DNA from: Treponema sp.
GTDB lineage: Bacteria > Spirochaetota > Spirochaetia > Treponematales > Breznakiellaceae
DNA length: 64,000 nt
Direction: 5' to 3'
Assembly (NCBI GenBank): GCA_009782555.1
Contig: WRIV01000003.1
Span: 1 to 64,000, forward strand
Under the pieces are notes generated by a model. The model saw nothing but the letters and a program-made list of their open reading frames with translations, was not told the DNA's origin and did no database searches. Below are positions 35,263 to 45,099 of this stretch, one piece after another. Numbering within the stretch: position 1 is the stretch's first letter; each line of letters starts with the position of its first letter. Made by a program: the position numbers and the translations under genes.

Positions 35263-36783
35263 ATGTATTATGAAGATATGGAACAACTGCGGAAACTGGA
35301 CCGGGAGCGGATACGCCTAAGCCAAGCAGCGGCGGTTCTCCACTGGGATCAGGAATGCTATCTTCCCCCCGAAGGAGTGGAGGACAGGGCAGAGCAGTTG
35401 GCGGTATTGCAAGGGCTGGCCCATGAAAAACTGATCGATCCCCGGCTGGGAGAATTGCTGGACAAACTGGATGAGGATGTGCCTCCAGCAGTGCCGCCCG
35501 CCGAAAATGAATTTCCGGCCCGGGATTTTCTTCGGGTGCTGCGCCGGGACTATGGGAGGGCCCGGAAGCTTCCCGGGGATTTTGTCCGGGAATGCGCCAA
35601 AGCGGAGGGACTTTCCCAGGCCGCCTGGATAGAAGCCCGCAAGCAAAAGGATTATGCCGCCTTTGCCCCCCATCTGGAAAAGATGATCGATTTGGCACGG
35701 AAAAAGGCGGAATACTGGGGCTGGGAAAAAACCCGCCTTTACGATGGGCTCCTTGATTTCCATGAACCAGGACTTGGGGTTAAAGAGCTGGCAGCGCTGT
35801 TCGGCCCCCTACGAGAGCATCTGCAGGGTTTTCTAAAAAAAATTACCGCCCAGCCTCAGCCGGAAGGTGCATTTTTTCACCAAACCTACGATAGCAGCAA
35901 GCAGGACACCTTTTGCCGGGAAGTTCTTGCGGGTTTAGGGTTTAATGCCAGGCGGGGTCGTCTGGATCTTTCCGCCCATCCCTTTACCACAACCCTGGGG
36001 TTTAACGATGTGCGGATCACCACCCGTTATGGGAAAAACGATCCCCTTTCAGGGCTTTTTTCAGTGATCCACGAAGGCGGCCATGCCTTCTACGAACTGG
36101 GAATGGATCCGTCCCTGCGTTCTTCCTGTCTGGCCGAGGGAACCTCCATGGGAATCCACGAATCCCAGTCCCGGCTTTGGGAAAATGTAATTGGCCGGAG
36201 CCGGTCCTTTTGGCGCCCCTGGTTCCCCTGCTTAAAAAAATATTTCCCGGATCAGCTTGGGGGGACGGGTTTTGATGAATTTTACCGGGCAGTGAACACC
36301 GTAATCCCCGGCCCTATCCGGGTAGAGGCTGACGAAGTAAGCTATTCTCTTCATATCATACTTCGTTTTGAAATGGAGGAACGGCTCTTTGCGGGCAGCC
36401 TAACAGTGAACGAACTTCCCGCCGCCTGGAACACCGCTATGAAGGACTACCTTGGGGTGGAATGCGCCGATGATGCCGAGGGAATTTTGCAGGACGTTCA
36501 CTGGTCCATGGGAGCCTTTGGGTACTTTCCAAGCTATGCGCTGGGAAATCTCTATGCCCTTCAATTTTGGGAAAAACTCTGTACGGATATCCCCGGGGTT
36601 GAAGAAGCTTTAGAAAAACAGGAATACGGATTGATTCATAACTGGCTGCGGGAAAAAATTCACCGGAAGGGCCGTTCCGCAGAACCCGCCGTCTTGATAA
36701 AAGAAATAACGGAACGGGAGCTATCTTTGGAAAGTTTTTTGCGGTATATTAAAACCAAGTATTCGGAACTTTATGGACTTTGA
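35263..36783 (+). CDS. M32 family carboxypeptidase (Taq type)
   Basis: A soluble zinc metallocarboxypeptidase of 506 residues. The zinc motif is HEGGH (270-274), followed by the third ligand Glu in GIHESQSRLWEN. DEVSYSLHIILRFEMEERL and GIL-QDVHWSMGAFGYFPSY are typical M32 blocks. It trims C-terminal residues from peptides, probably in peptide recycling. The ATG directly follows the previous stop with no room for a normal Shine-Dalgarno outside the upstream gene, so coupling is likely. It overlaps the next frame by 11 bases. Confidence 0.95.
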   Translation: MYYEDMEQLRKLDRERIRLSQAAAVLHWDQECYLPPEGVEDRAEQLAVLQGLAHEKLIDPRLGELLDKLDEDVPPAVPPAENEFPARDFLRVLRRDYGRARKLPGDFVRECAKAEGLSQAAWIEARKQKDYAAFAPHLEKMIDLARKKAEYWGWEKTRLYDGLLDFHEPGLGVKELAALFGPLREHLQGFLKKITAQPQPEGAFFHQTYDSSKQDTFCREVLAGLGFNARRGRLDLSAHPFTTTLGFNDVRITTRYGKNDPLSGLFSVIHEGGHAFYELGMDPSLRSSCLAEGTSMGIHESQSRLWENVIGRSRSFWRPWFPCLKKYFPDQLGGTGFDEFYRAVNTVIPGPIRVEADEVSYSLHIILRFEMEERLFAGSLTVNELPAAWNTAMKDYLGVECADDAEGILQDVHWSMGAFGYFPSYALGNLYALQFWEKLCTDIPGVEEALEKQEYGLIHNWLREKIHRKGRSAEPAVLIKEITERELSLESFLRYIKTKYSELYGL

Positions 36784-37507
36784 TAATTTTGGTCCCGCCA
36801 GGGACTTGTTGTATGTAACGATGCTCTTTTTCGGCGCCGCCGCCGGTGTGTTAATAAAAATCATACAAAAGAAATATACCCTGTCCCAGAAATCCAACTG
36901 GATTTCTGTTATCTTTTTACTTGTTTCTCTAGGGGTCGCTTCCTTGGCAGTCTCGGTAATCCTTTCCATGGGCATGGTCTTCTCCGTTGTTTCCGTTTAT
37001 CCCTTTATTCCGTTTTTTCTTGCCCTGGGAATATTGGGAATGTATTTTCCCCGGGCAGGGATATGTTCTATTGTCTTCGCCGCCGGTTTTTTTACTGCGT
37101 GGATTTGTTTTACCTTTTTGGTTTTTCCTGAATTAAAAGAAAAAGAACCGGTAAAGATTACAGTCCGCTCTTCGAACGATGATTATATATTCCGCAGAAA
37201 CGATGATACCTGGAATATCAAAAATGACGGCAGAACAATCACCTTCGAGGCGGCATCTGTTACCGCCTATCCCGGCTATCCTCTGATCGGCGGAGAACAA
37301 CGGGGCCTTATCATCAGGGTCCTACGGAAGGATGAACAGCTCATTGCCTTTACCAACAGCCTTTTTCGGTTTTCCCACAGTTCGGGTTTTATTCTGGAAC
37401 GGTACACTCTCGATCTGCCCCCTGGAGCCATGCTTCCCGGAATAAGTTTTTCGGTGTTGTTTAACGGAAAACATCTGTACTTTGACCCGCCCATTCAGCT
37501 GCTTTAG
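36773..37507 (+). CDS. Unknown membrane protein
   Basis: A 244-residue protein of no family I recognise. Four hydrophobic stretches lie in the N-terminal half (about 12-28, 42-66, 70-90, 97-120). The C-terminal half (from about 125) is soluble and beta-rich (KITVRSSNDDYIFRRNDDTWNI, LIIRVLRKDEQLIAFTNSL). It overlaps the carboxypeptidase stop by 11 bases, so both are probably translated together. Its 3' end overlaps the convergent phosphatidyltransferase by four bases. Confidence 0.65.
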   Translation: MDFDNFGPARDLLYVTMLFFGAAAGVLIKIIQKKYTLSQKSNWISVIFLLVSLGVASLAVSVILSMGMVFSVVSVYPFIPFFLALGILGMYFPRAGICSIVFAAGFFTAWICFTFLVFPELKEKEPVKITVRSSNDDYIFRRNDDTWNIKNDGRTITFEAASVTAYPGYPLIGGEQRGLIIRVLRKDEQLIAFTNSLFRFSHSSGFILERYTLDLPPGAMLPGISFSVLFNGKHLYFDPPIQLL

Positions 37508-38286
37508 CCGCCGTTCTGCGGCGCTCCAAGTCCTTTTATAAGATATACCACTTTGTCGATCATCGAGATGCCGATAACAAAAGCGGCGGCGGATTCGGCA
37601 AAAATGATCCACCGGGAAAGCTCCGGAACCCTTGCCGCCTCCAGCACCAGCAGCACCATAATTGCCGCAATGGCGATTTTTCCCAGGGGGGTGGTCTGGG
37701 GACGCAGTTTCCGGTGTACCAAGAAAAGGATCAGCATTACCAGGGCGTTAAGAAACAGCCGGATAATAATTATCAAAAAAATCCATGGGCTAATCAAATT
37801 AAAATAAAAAAACGCTCCAGCGGTGATTCCCAAAAGCAGATAATCACTGGCCGAATCAAGAATTTTGCCGATGTAGGTTTCCATTTTTTTTATCCGCGCC
37901 AGTCGCCCGTCAAAAAAATCGCTGGCAAAGGTAATGGCAAAGGCAGCTGTTAATACCGTACCTGAGGCAGGGTTGATTTGTTCTCCGTATTTCTGAGACA
38001 CCAGGGTCAGCAATATCAGGAATGGCAGCATGGTAATCCGGAAGAGGGTGATTTTGTTTGCGCCATTAACCTTTGTTTCGTTTTCGCCGTTTATGGTATT
38101 ATAAAAAAGCTGGTTGTTTTTTGTCAAAAAGATAAAAACCGAAAGATAAAAAAATATTTGGGAAGCAAAAAAGACCAGCAGAAAAACCGGCGGAAAAAGC
38201 CAAAGCCTCCAAAAAACAAAAAACGCAAAACTTTGAAGCAGGAAAAAAGCCGCCAGCGTTGCTGTTATGGACAAAAAAAGGTACAT
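37504..38286 (-). CDS. CDP-alcohol phosphatidyltransferase, copy 1
   Basis: An inner-membrane phospholipid-synthesis enzyme of 260 residues with about six to seven membrane helices. The catalytic motif is complete: DFFDGRLAR, eight residues, G, three, D, three, D (ending GKILDSASD). This shape moves a CDP-linked phosphatidyl group to an alcohol such as glycerol phosphate, serine, inositol or choline. Which alcohol is not visible. An extra N-terminal region of about 75 residues with two hydrophobic segments precedes the core. It diverges from a second copy across 51 bases. Confidence 0.85.
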   Translation of the reverse strand: MYLFLSITATLAAFFLLQSFAFFVFWRLWLFPPVFLLVFFASQIFFYLSVFIFLTKNNQLFYNTINGENETKVNGANKITLFRITMLPFLILLTLVSQKYGEQINPASGTVLTAAFAITFASDFFDGRLARIKKMETYIGKILDSASDYLLLGITAGAFFYFNLISPWIFLIIIIRLFLNALVMLILFLVHRKLRPQTTPLGKIAIAAIMVLLVLEAARVPELSRWIIFAESAAAFVIGISMIDKVVYLIKGLGAPQNGG

Positions 38287-38302
38287 AACATCAGCTTAAC
38301 GC

Positions 38303-38331
38303 TTGACAATCCTCTTGTCAAATTACATACT
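38303..38331. promoter_or_regulatory. Back-to-back divergent promoters on a palindrome
   Basis: The perfect inverted repeat ttgacaa (38303-38309)/ttgtcaa (38315-38321) gives a consensus TTGACA -35 on each strand. On plus, catact (38326-38331) lies 17 bases away and puts the start at the ATG of 38338. On minus, taagct (38298-38293) lies 17 bases away, six bases before the ATG at 38286. Neither gene has a Shine-Dalgarno, so both may be leaderless. The -10 boxes are weak. Confidence 0.45.
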
Positions 38332-38337
38332 GCTGTA

Positions 38338-38982
38338 ATGAAGGCGGCTGACAAAGTTACAACGATTCGCATCATCCTGGCCCCTGTTTTTTTTATTATT
38401 TACCATTTTGACAAACTCTTTTTTTCCGCACTTCCGGGCTTTACGCGTTACGGACAGATACTTTTGCTGTGGATTATTTTCGCTGCCGCTGAATTGTCCG
38501 ATATGCTGGATGGAAAGATCGCCCGCAAACGGAGAGAGGTAAGCGGCTTTGGCAAATTTTACGATCCCTTTGCCGATACTTTATTTCAAATAACGCTGTT
38601 TTTCTGTTTTGTTTGGGATCGTATTTTACCCATGATACCCTTTCTTCTGGTTTTGTACCGGGAATTTGCAGTCCTTTTTGTCAGAAATCTGATGCAGAAA
38701 AAAGGAATCTCCATGGGCGCCAGTATGGGGGGAAAAATCAAAACCGTGGCCTATATAATTGCCGGAATCCTGGCCCTGGCGGCGTGGAGTCTCCGTTTCT
38801 TTATTTCCTTTTTTCAGAATACAGGGATGTACGAAAAGATGTACTCTATTATACTCCGGTCGGCGGAAGTAGTTTTTTGGCTGGCGGTTCTTTTATCCCT
38901 CCTGTCCTTTGCTGACTATGTAAGAGTGTACCGTAAACACGATAAAACTCCGTTAAACCCCCATTCTGTTTCTCCGCAGTAG
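38338..38982 (+). CDS. CDP-alcohol phosphatidyltransferase, copy 2 (PgsA-like)
   Basis: A 214-residue inner-membrane enzyme with about five to six helices. The catalytic motif is DMLDGKIAR, eight residues, then GKFYDPFAD. The N terminus [13 protein letters not shown] is typical of phosphatidylglycerophosphate synthase. The frame is open far upstream, to 37978, but that part is antisense to copy 1. The ATG at 38338 is the natural start. It overlaps the convergent E1 gene by 30 bases. Copies 1 and 2 share motifs but not overall sequence, so they probably use different alcohols. Confidence 0.88.
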   Translation: MKAADKVTTIRIILAPVFFIIYHFDKLFFSALPGFTRYGQILLLWIIFAAAELSDMLDGKIARKRREVSGFGKFYDPFADTLFQITLFFCFVWDRILPMIPFLLVLYREFAVLFVRNLMQKKGISMGASMGGKIKTVAYIIAGILALAAWSLRFFISFFQNTGMYEKMYSIILRSAEVVFWLAVLLSLLSFADYVRVYRKHDKTPLNPHSVSPQ

Positions 38983-41448
38983 GTCTAATGCGGTCTGCAC
39001 TGTTTCCGGTTTATAGCCCGGCAGGGGCAGAACCCGTTCATGGATTGCATCGATGATCCATGCGGCCTGGGGGAAATACAGTTCTTCCATTTCTGCAGCG
39101 GGAGTGATCCAGTTGCGGCTCCCCACCACAGCAACGGGGGCATCCAGGTAATCAAAAGCAAAGGTTCCGATATTGTTCGCCACGGTGTGAAGAAAAGAAC
39201 CGCGCTCGGCGGCATCGCTCACAAGAACAATGCGGCCAGTCTTTTTTACCGACTCGATGATTATTTCGTAGTTCAGGGGATTCACAAAACGAAGATCAAT
39301 TATTTCTGCTTCCAGGCCGAATTCATCCATTAACCTGTCAGCTGCATCGCCTGCCATGTAAAGGGTTGCTCCCAGGGTTCCGATGGTGATGTCTCTGCCG
39401 GTGCGGCGTACTGCCGGTTCTCCTTCCGGGATTTCGTAGTACCCCTCGGGGACGCCGGTTTTTTCAAAATGCTCGCTCATATCGTAGAGAAGCTGGCTTT
39501 CAAAAAATACCACCGGATCAGTTCCCCGCAGCGCTAAATTGAGCATTCCCTTGGCATCGTAGGGAGTGGCAGGAAAATAGGCCTTAAGGCCGGGTATATT
39601 TCCGGTAAAAGAGGACCAATCCTGGCTGTGCTGGGCGCCGTATTTGTTGCCCACCGATACCCGGATTACCAATGGCATTTTGAGCAGCCCCGCGGACATG
39701 GACTGCCATTTGGAGGCCTGATTAAAAACCTCATCCCCGGCGCGGCCCAAAAAGTCGCAGTACATCAGTTCTACCACTGCCCGGCCTCCGGACAGGGCAT
39801 AACCCACACCGGCGCCGACGATGGCCCCTTCGGAAATGGAACTGTTAAAAAGCCGGGGATAGGGAACCAGTTCCGTAAGTCCCCGGTAAACGGCAAAAGC
39901 CCCGCCCCAATCGCGGTTTTCTTCGCCCCAGGCGGCCATAGTTGGATCTTCTGCATAGCGGAAAGCCATGGCTTCGAAAAGGGCGTCCCGAAACCGGAAA
40001 GCTTTGTTCTTTGAAACGGGGTTACCGTTTTCGTCAAAGCCATAACGAGCCTTGTCCGCCAGGGCTTTTACGCGAGAATTTTCCGCCAACGGCTGGGACA
40101 ATTCCGGCGGACGGTTGTCCAATTTGTCCGCCTTTGCGCCGGAAAACATCACCGATTCGATAAAATCCCCGCCAAGCCGCTGTGACACTGTATCGTCCGC
40201 TGCTCTTTTTACCACTTCAAGGAGTTTTACTTTTGCCCTTGAGTGCAGTTCATCAAGCTGGGCCCTGTCCGCCAGTTTGTTGCCGGTAAGATAGGCGGCA
40301 TAACTGTCAATGGCGTCCACATCCTGCCAAAGTTTCAATTCTTCCGGAGTCCGGTAACTGGACGCATCCGAAGGCGAATGCCCCGAATAGCGATAGGTGA
40401 TCACATCCAGCAGCACCGGCCCTCTCCCATCCAGGAGGATCTGTTTTTTCCTGGCAATGGCATCGGCCACCGCCAGGGGGTTAAAGCCATCCACTCGTTC
40501 GGCATGCATGTTTTCAGTGTTCACCCCGGCGCCGATCCGGGCCGCAATGTCGTAGCCTTCGGTTTCGCCCCGGGTTTGTCCGCCCATGCCATAGAAGTTG
40601 TTAAAGACATTAAAAAGGATGGGCGGCGCTCCCGAAACAGCCATTCCGGCTTTTTTTTCTGCATCCCTTGGCCATAGTTTCCGGTACTGATCCATCGCCG
40701 CCAGGGTCATGGCTTCCCAAACCGGACCGCAGCCCATGGATCCATCGCCGATATTGGCCGCCACGATACCGGGTTTTTTATTAATTCGTTTGTAGAGGGC
40801 CGCACCGGTGGCAATGTCCGCCGAACCTCCAACAATGGCGTTGTTGGGCATGGAACCGAAGGGAGTAAAGAAGGCGTGCATGGAGCCGCCCAGGCCCCGG
40901 TTAAAACCTGCCCGGCGGGCAAAAATTTCCGCCAAGGTACCGTAGAGTACAAAATTTTCCGCCAGGTCCTGTATACCGCTGTAGGGAATGGTTTCGGCAA
41001 TGGCAAGAGTTTCACCGTCAAGAAAATCTTTCATGATCTTTTCGAGCTTTTTTTCTCCCGCCGCATCCTGAGTTAACTGCCATACGGAAGAATAACACTT
41101 AGCAAGGATTTCTCCGTGGCTCCGGTGGCTCCCAAAAATAAAATCATCGGTGGTAAGATTGATGCACTGACCCACCGCCGCCGATTCCTGGCCCATGGAA
41201 AGATGAGCCGGTCCTTTATGGTTATATTCGATCCCCTGCCAGGCCCCTTGGGTTTTAAACGCGTTGAGCATGGATTCAAACTCCCGGATCGTTATCATGT
41301 CGTACCAGATACGGACCAGCCGTTCCTTTCCGTATAATTCTGTTTCTTTTTTTATATCGCCCCTGTATTGATTTACCGGAATACCGGGAATGGAAAGCAT
41401 TCCGCTTTTCCGCATTTCTCCGGGATCAATCAACTGTGATTTTGGCAT
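38953..41448 (-). CDS. Fused alpha-beta E1 of a 2-oxoacid dehydrogenase
   Basis: An 831-residue thiamine-diphosphate enzyme. Residues about 40-400 are the alpha subunit: [29 protein letters not shown], the TPP motif GDGSMG (234-239) to NNFYG (283-287), and [10 protein letters not shown]. Residues about 485-830 are the beta subunit: [41 protein letters not shown]. The two are separate genes in most bacteria. An insertion of about 40 residues (130-170) lies in the alpha part. It is the last gene of deoR-E2-E3-E1. Pyruvate, acetoin and branched-chain acids are all possible substrates. Confidence 0.9.
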   Translation of the reverse strand: MPKSQLIDPGEMRKSGMLSIPGIPVNQYRGDIKKETELYGKERLVRIWYDMITIREFESMLNAFKTQGAWQGIEYNHKGPAHLSMGQESAAVGQCINLTTDDFIFGSHRSHGEILAKCYSSVWQLTQDAAGEKKLEKIMKDFLDGETLAIAETIPYSGIQDLAENFVLYGTLAEIFARRAGFNRGLGGSMHAFFTPFGSMPNNAIVGGSADIATGAALYKRINKKPGIVAANIGDGSMGCGPVWEAMTLAAMDQYRKLWPRDAEKKAGMAVSGAPPILFNVFNNFYGMGGQTRGETEGYDIAARIGAGVNTENMHAERVDGFNPLAVADAIARKKQILLDGRGPVLLDVITYRYSGHSPSDASSYRTPEELKLWQDVDAIDSYAAYLTGNKLADRAQLDELHSRAKVKLLEVVKRAADDTVSQRLGGDFIESVMFSGAKADKLDNRPPELSQPLAENSRVKALADKARYGFDENGNPVSKNKAFRFRDALFEAMAFRYAEDPTMAAWGEENRDWGGAFAVYRGLTELVPYPRLFNSSISEGAIVGAGVGYALSGGRAVVELMYCDFLGRAGDEVFNQASKWQSMSAGLLKMPLVIRVSVGNKYGAQHSQDWSSFTGNIPGLKAYFPATPYDAKGMLNLALRGTDPVVFFESQLLYDMSEHFEKTGVPEGYYEIPEGEPAVRRTGRDITIGTLGATLYMAGDAADRLMDEFGLEAEIIDLRFVNPLNYEIIIESVKKTGRIVLVSDAAERGSFLHTVANNIGTFAFDYLDAPVAVVGSRNWITPAAEMEELYFPQAAWIIDAIHERVLPLPGYKPETVQTALDLLRRNRMGV

Positions 41449-41484
41449 TTGTTATTCCCCCATGCTTATGACCTTTGGCCTGAT

Positions 41485-42906
41485 CTAGTGAATTTCAAAA
41501 ACAGCATCCTTGATTAGCTCGCATACCGTAGGATGAGGAAAGATCATTTGTTTTACATCTTCTACCCGCAGTTCCTGTTCGATAAGGGCTGCTCCTCCCC
41601 AGATAAACTCCGAAGCATATGCCCCCACTGCATGGATCCCCAGCATGCGCAGGTCTTCCGCGGCGGCAATCACCTTTACCGCCCCCTGGCCGGCAAAGGT
41701 ATTTTCCGCGGCAAAGCGGCCCGATACCCGCATGGGAAGGCTTGCCTTGACAATAGAAATTCCTTTTGCCGCCGCTTCCTGTTCGGTAAGACCCACCCCC
41801 GCCGCTTCGGGGATACCGTATACCGCCCAGGGCACAGCGTTGTCCCGCCAAACATTTTTTATGCAGGAAACACTCTGGGTACCGTCAAGGTACTCAAGGA
41901 TATCAGCCGCCGCAATTTCAGCCATGCGGTATGCCGAGTGTGCCAGGAGGCTTTTTCCCGTCACATCCCCCGCAGCCCAGATGCCGGGAATGTTGGTCCG
42001 CATCCTGTCATCAGTTGTTATTCCATTAGGCCTTATGTCTATTCCGGCGGTCCTGGCTCCCCAGTTTTCTGTAACCGGCTGCCGGCCTGCGGCCATCAAA
42101 ACAAGATCGGCGGCGCAGCTTTCCTGTGTTCCGTCCCTGGCGGTGTAATTCACCGCAGCATCATTTATTTTTTCTACTTTACAGCCCAGTTTAAATTCTA
42201 CCGTTCCGCCGCCGCCGGAATTTTTCATGGCCCGGCGGAGTAATGGAGATTGTTCCTGGTCCATAAAAGGGACGATTTCGTCCATCATTTCAATCACCGT
42301 TATATCTGATCCAAAAGAAGAAAAGAGGCCGGCAAATTCTACGCCGATAACTCCGCCGCCGATGACGGCGAGCTTTTTTGGAACCGTCTCCACGGAAAGC
42401 AGGGCCGTGGAATCAAGGACCCTGGGGTTTTCCCTGCTTCCTGGAATAGGCGGAACGGCGGGAACGGAACCGGCGCAGACCAGGATGGCCTGCCCCTGAT
42501 GATCCTCTCCCGCCCCATTCGCCGGTGTAACCTTTACCCTGCCGGGTTTTCCTCCCAGAGGAGGGGCGGTGATTTCTCCCCGGCCTTCGATCACTTCAAC
42601 ACCGAAGCGTTTCATCTGCCCCGCTATGCCGGCCCGCATCTTCGACACCACTTCATTCTTCCACCGTTGAACTGTACTCCATTCGTAAGAAGGATCCGCC
42701 TTAACGCCGAATTTTTCTCCTTCCCTGGCATGGACATAGAGCTTTGCCGAATTAAGGAGAGTCTTGGCGGGAACACAGCCCGTATTAAGACAGGTTCCTC
42801 CCAAATATTTTTCTTCGATAAGCAGAACTTTTTTCGACCTACGCCCCAATCGTTCCGCCGCCAGATAGCCCGCCGGTCCTCCGCCAATCAATATCACATC
42901 GTACAT
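41485..42906 (-). CDS. lpdA: Dihydrolipoyl dehydrogenase (E3)
   Basis: A flavoprotein of 473 residues that reoxidises lipoamide on E2 with NAD+. The FAD motif is GGGPAGYLAAE and the redox disulfide GGTCLNTGCVPAK. The NAD motif GGGVIGVEFA is near 195, and the C-terminal catalytic pair lies in IFPHPTVCELI, where the usual His-Pro-(T)-x-SE motif has Cys-Glu. AGDVTGKSLLAHSAY is the second FAD block. Its place between E2 and E1 ties it to this complex. Aggaga precedes the start. Confidence 0.95.
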   Translation of the reverse strand: MYDVILIGGGPAGYLAAERLGRRSKKVLLIEEKYLGGTCLNTGCVPAKTLLNSAKLYVHAREGEKFGVKADPSYEWSTVQRWKNEVVSKMRAGIAGQMKRFGVEVIEGRGEITAPPLGGKPGRVKVTPANGAGEDHQGQAILVCAGSVPAVPPIPGSRENPRVLDSTALLSVETVPKKLAVIGGGVIGVEFAGLFSSFGSDITVIEMMDEIVPFMDQEQSPLLRRAMKNSGGGGTVEFKLGCKVEKINDAAVNYTARDGTQESCAADLVLMAAGRQPVTENWGARTAGIDIRPNGITTDDRMRTNIPGIWAAGDVTGKSLLAHSAYRMAEIAAADILEYLDGTQSVSCIKNVWRDNAVPWAVYGIPEAAGVGLTEQEAAAKGISIVKASLPMRVSGRFAAENTFAGQGAVKVIAAAEDLRMLGIHAVGAYASEFIWGGAALIEQELRVEDVKQMIFPHPTVCELIKDAVFEIH

Positions 42907-42922
42907 ATTTTCTCCTATTCAA

Positions 42923-44266
42923 TTAGTCAGGGGCCAATGTCAGTTCGATGTCCGCCACGGCCTGACACAGGGCTTTTAGAAACCGCGCCGCCGGAGCGCC
43001 GTCCACAACCTGATGATTGATCGTTAAGCTAAAACCGATATGCGGTTCATAGGCAAAAGCGCATTCCCCGCTTATATCCTCCACTGGTTTCAGTTTAATA
43101 CCGCAAATCCCCAGGATCGCTACCTCCGGTATATTCAACACCGGGGTAAAACTGGCAACGCCAAAACTTCCCAGGTTGCTCACCGAAAAGGTCGAACCAG
43201 AAAGTTCATCGGGCATAATCGAGCCGGACTGGCAGGCTGCGGCAAGCCGCTTTGCTTCGGCGGCAATCTGTCTGAGCGAAAGGGTGCCGGCGTTTCTGAT
43301 CACCGGCACCATAAGGCCCCGATCTGTGTCCACCGCCATTCCCAGATGAACTCCTTCGTAGGTTTTTATCACTTCTCCGATTTTATGGGCGTTCATATAC
43401 GGATAAGAGGGCAGCACCCTGGAAACAGTGTAGAGAATAAGATCGTTGATCGTTATTTTTGAAAGTTCTTGATCGTTATTTGCCTTCAATATCCGCCGCA
43501 ATTCCTGAAGACGGACGGCGGAGGCGCCGGCGTTAAGGGTAAACTGGGCGCTTTCCAGCAGAGAAGCAAGCATGCGGCCGGCGATCAGTTTCCGGACACC
43601 CTTGATATGCGTTTCAGTTCCTTTATCCTGTATTGTCGAAGCGGATCCCATTCCGGCGAAAACCATGTCGGCGGCGGTAATGCGGCCCCCCAATCCAGTC
43701 CCCGCCCTGGGAGCCGTTAATCCTGCCACAGCGATCGCTTTTGCCGCAGCCGTCATCGGAGAACGATTCGCCAAGGCCGCCGCTATATCCTGTTCGATGA
43801 TCCTGCCCCCCGGGCCGGAGCCCGGCATCGCAGGCAAAATCCCTTCCTTTGCAGCCAGTTTTCTTGCCCGGGGAGAGACAGCACTTGCTGCATTTGCATC
43901 GCCCGGAGGCATGGCGGCATGAATGTTAGGAGAAGGACTATCAACGGTCTGCGTGTTTTTTTGCATCCCTGTGCCTTTGCGCTGATCTTCCCGGAAACCT
44001 GTTTCCAGCGCTGCACTCCAGTCTTCGCCGGGCGTTCCAATGACGGCGATGGGCTGGAGAACCGGTACATCGTCCCCGCCGGGATGGAGAAGTTTAAGAA
44101 TCGTACCATCCGCTCCGGCGGGAACATCAAAAGTAGCCTTGTCGGTTTCTACCACGCAAACGGAAGTACCGGCATTGACGGTATCTCCTTCCTTAACTTT
44201 CCATTCCTGGATAACACAGGATTCAACGGTATTCCCCTGCCGGGGCATGATCAGAACATGGGCCAT
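42923..44266 (-). CDS. Dihydrolipoamide acyltransferase (E2)
   Basis: A 447-residue core protein. The lipoyl domain (1-78) has the modifiable Lys in ETDKATFDVPAG. A Ser/Pro/Ala linker leads to the E1/E3-binding domain (about 130-165: SPRARKLAAKEGI, GPGGRIIEQDI). A second, similar short block follows at about 180-210 (APRAGTGLGGRITAADM), which may be a repeated peripheral binding domain. The catalytic domain ends in NHQVVDGAPAARFL with the active-site His and Asp. Two binding-type blocks would be unusual for a bacterial E2. Strong aaggag before the ATG. Confidence 0.92.
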   Translation of the reverse strand: MAHVLIMPRQGNTVESCVIQEWKVKEGDTVNAGTSVCVVETDKATFDVPAGADGTILKLLHPGGDDVPVLQPIAVIGTPGEDWSAALETGFREDQRKGTGMQKNTQTVDSPSPNIHAAMPPGDANAASAVSPRARKLAAKEGILPAMPGSGPGGRIIEQDIAAALANRSPMTAAAKAIAVAGLTAPRAGTGLGGRITAADMVFAGMGSASTIQDKGTETHIKGVRKLIAGRMLASLLESAQFTLNAGASAVRLQELRRILKANNDQELSKITINDLILYTVSRVLPSYPYMNAHKIGEVIKTYEGVHLGMAVDTDRGLMVPVIRNAGTLSLRQIAAEAKRLAAACQSGSIMPDELSGSTFSVSNLGSFGVASFTPVLNIPEVAILGICGIKLKPVEDISGECAFAYEPHIGFSLTINHQVVDGAPAARFLKALCQAVADIELTLAPD

Positions 44267-44275
44267 AGGTACTCC

Positions 44276-45031
44276 TTACACCAGTTCAAAGGCGGTTCCC
44301 GATGCAGTTAAATCTTCCGCCGCACTTTCCGCCAAACCCGAATCGCTGATGATAAGGTCTATTTCCGAAAGGGGCAGGACGCTGATAAACCCCACCCTGC
44401 CGAACTTGCTCGAGTCCGCCAGCAGCACCGTCGTATCCGCATGGGCCTTCATGGCTTTTACAATTTCCGCCCCCTCCGCCAGATGGGTAGTTATTCCCCG
44501 TTCCAGGCTAAAACCGTCGGTTCCCACAAAGGCCAACCGTACATTCAGGCGGCTTATTGTATCCAGGGCGATGGGCCCCACCAGAGATTCGGTGGTTCGG
44601 CGGAACTCTCCTCCGGTCATGGTAATCTGAAGCATGGGATTAAGCCGGGCATAGGAAAAAACCAGGGCGGAATTGGTAACAATGTGGACATCCCGTTTGC
44701 CCTGCAGGTACTTTGCCGTCAGGGCGATGGTGGTTCCCGCTTCGATCATGATCACATCCCCGTTCCGAACCAGCTCCGCGGCCCGGCGGGCGATGGCATT
44801 TTTTTCTTCCTGCCTTGTTTGCTGCCGTTCCAGGATGTCCCGGTGCAGGGCTGCGGCGGCTCCGCCCCGTTTCCGGTTAAGCCAACCCCGGTCTTCCAGG
44901 CCTTTTAGATCCCCACGGATGGTCACTTCCGAAAACCCCAATTCCCGGGCCATGGCGGTAACCGTCACCGATCCTTCGGCACTGAGCTTATTGAGGATAA
45001 GCCTTTCCCTCTCATTCAAGTCTTCGATCAT
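44276..45031 (-). CDS. DeoR-family transcription regulator
   Basis: A 251-residue repressor-type protein. The N-terminal winged helix (about 6-60) reads RERLILNKLSAEGSVTVTAMARELGFSEVTIRGDLKGLEDRGWLNRKRGGA. The effector domain has IMIEAGTTIALTAKYL and the sugar-phosphate-binding GPIALDTISRLNVRLAFVGTDGFS. Members normally sense phosphorylated sugars. It is the first gene of the 2-oxoacid dehydrogenase operon, nine bases before E2. A fourfold 11-base direct repeat in its own leader (45050-45093) is a likely operator. Confidence 0.92.
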   Translation of the reverse strand: MIEDLNERERLILNKLSAEGSVTVTAMARELGFSEVTIRGDLKGLEDRGWLNRKRGGAAAALHRDILERQQTRQEEKNAIARRAAELVRNGDVIMIEAGTTIALTAKYLQGKRDVHIVTNSALVFSYARLNPMLQITMTGGEFRRTTESLVGPIALDTISRLNVRLAFVGTDGFSLERGITTHLAEGAEIVKAMKAHADTTVLLADSSKFGRVGFISVLPLSEIDLIISDSGLAESAAEDLTASGTAFELV

Positions 45032-45049
45032 CCATTTTCCACCATTATT

Positions 45050-45093
45050 CTTTCTATTTACTTTCGAAATACTTGCAAAAATCTTTCGGTTCT
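45050..45093. repeat. Four 11-base direct repeats, likely DeoR operator
   Basis: Four tandem 11-base units begin CTTTC (45050), CTTTC (45061), CTTGC (45072) and CTTTC (45083). One period per helical turn places all on the same DNA face. They lie between the deoR -10 box and its ATG. TTTC direct repeats are reported operators of several DeoR-family proteins. Binding by the adjacent regulator is inference. Confidence 0.55.
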
Positions 45094-45099
45094 GTTTTG

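Noticed and set aside
37978-38337. N-terminal 120-residue extension of the second phosphatidyltransferase
   Set aside because: It is antisense to the first phosphatidyltransferase and basic, low-complexity; the conserved part begins at 38338 behind a promoter.
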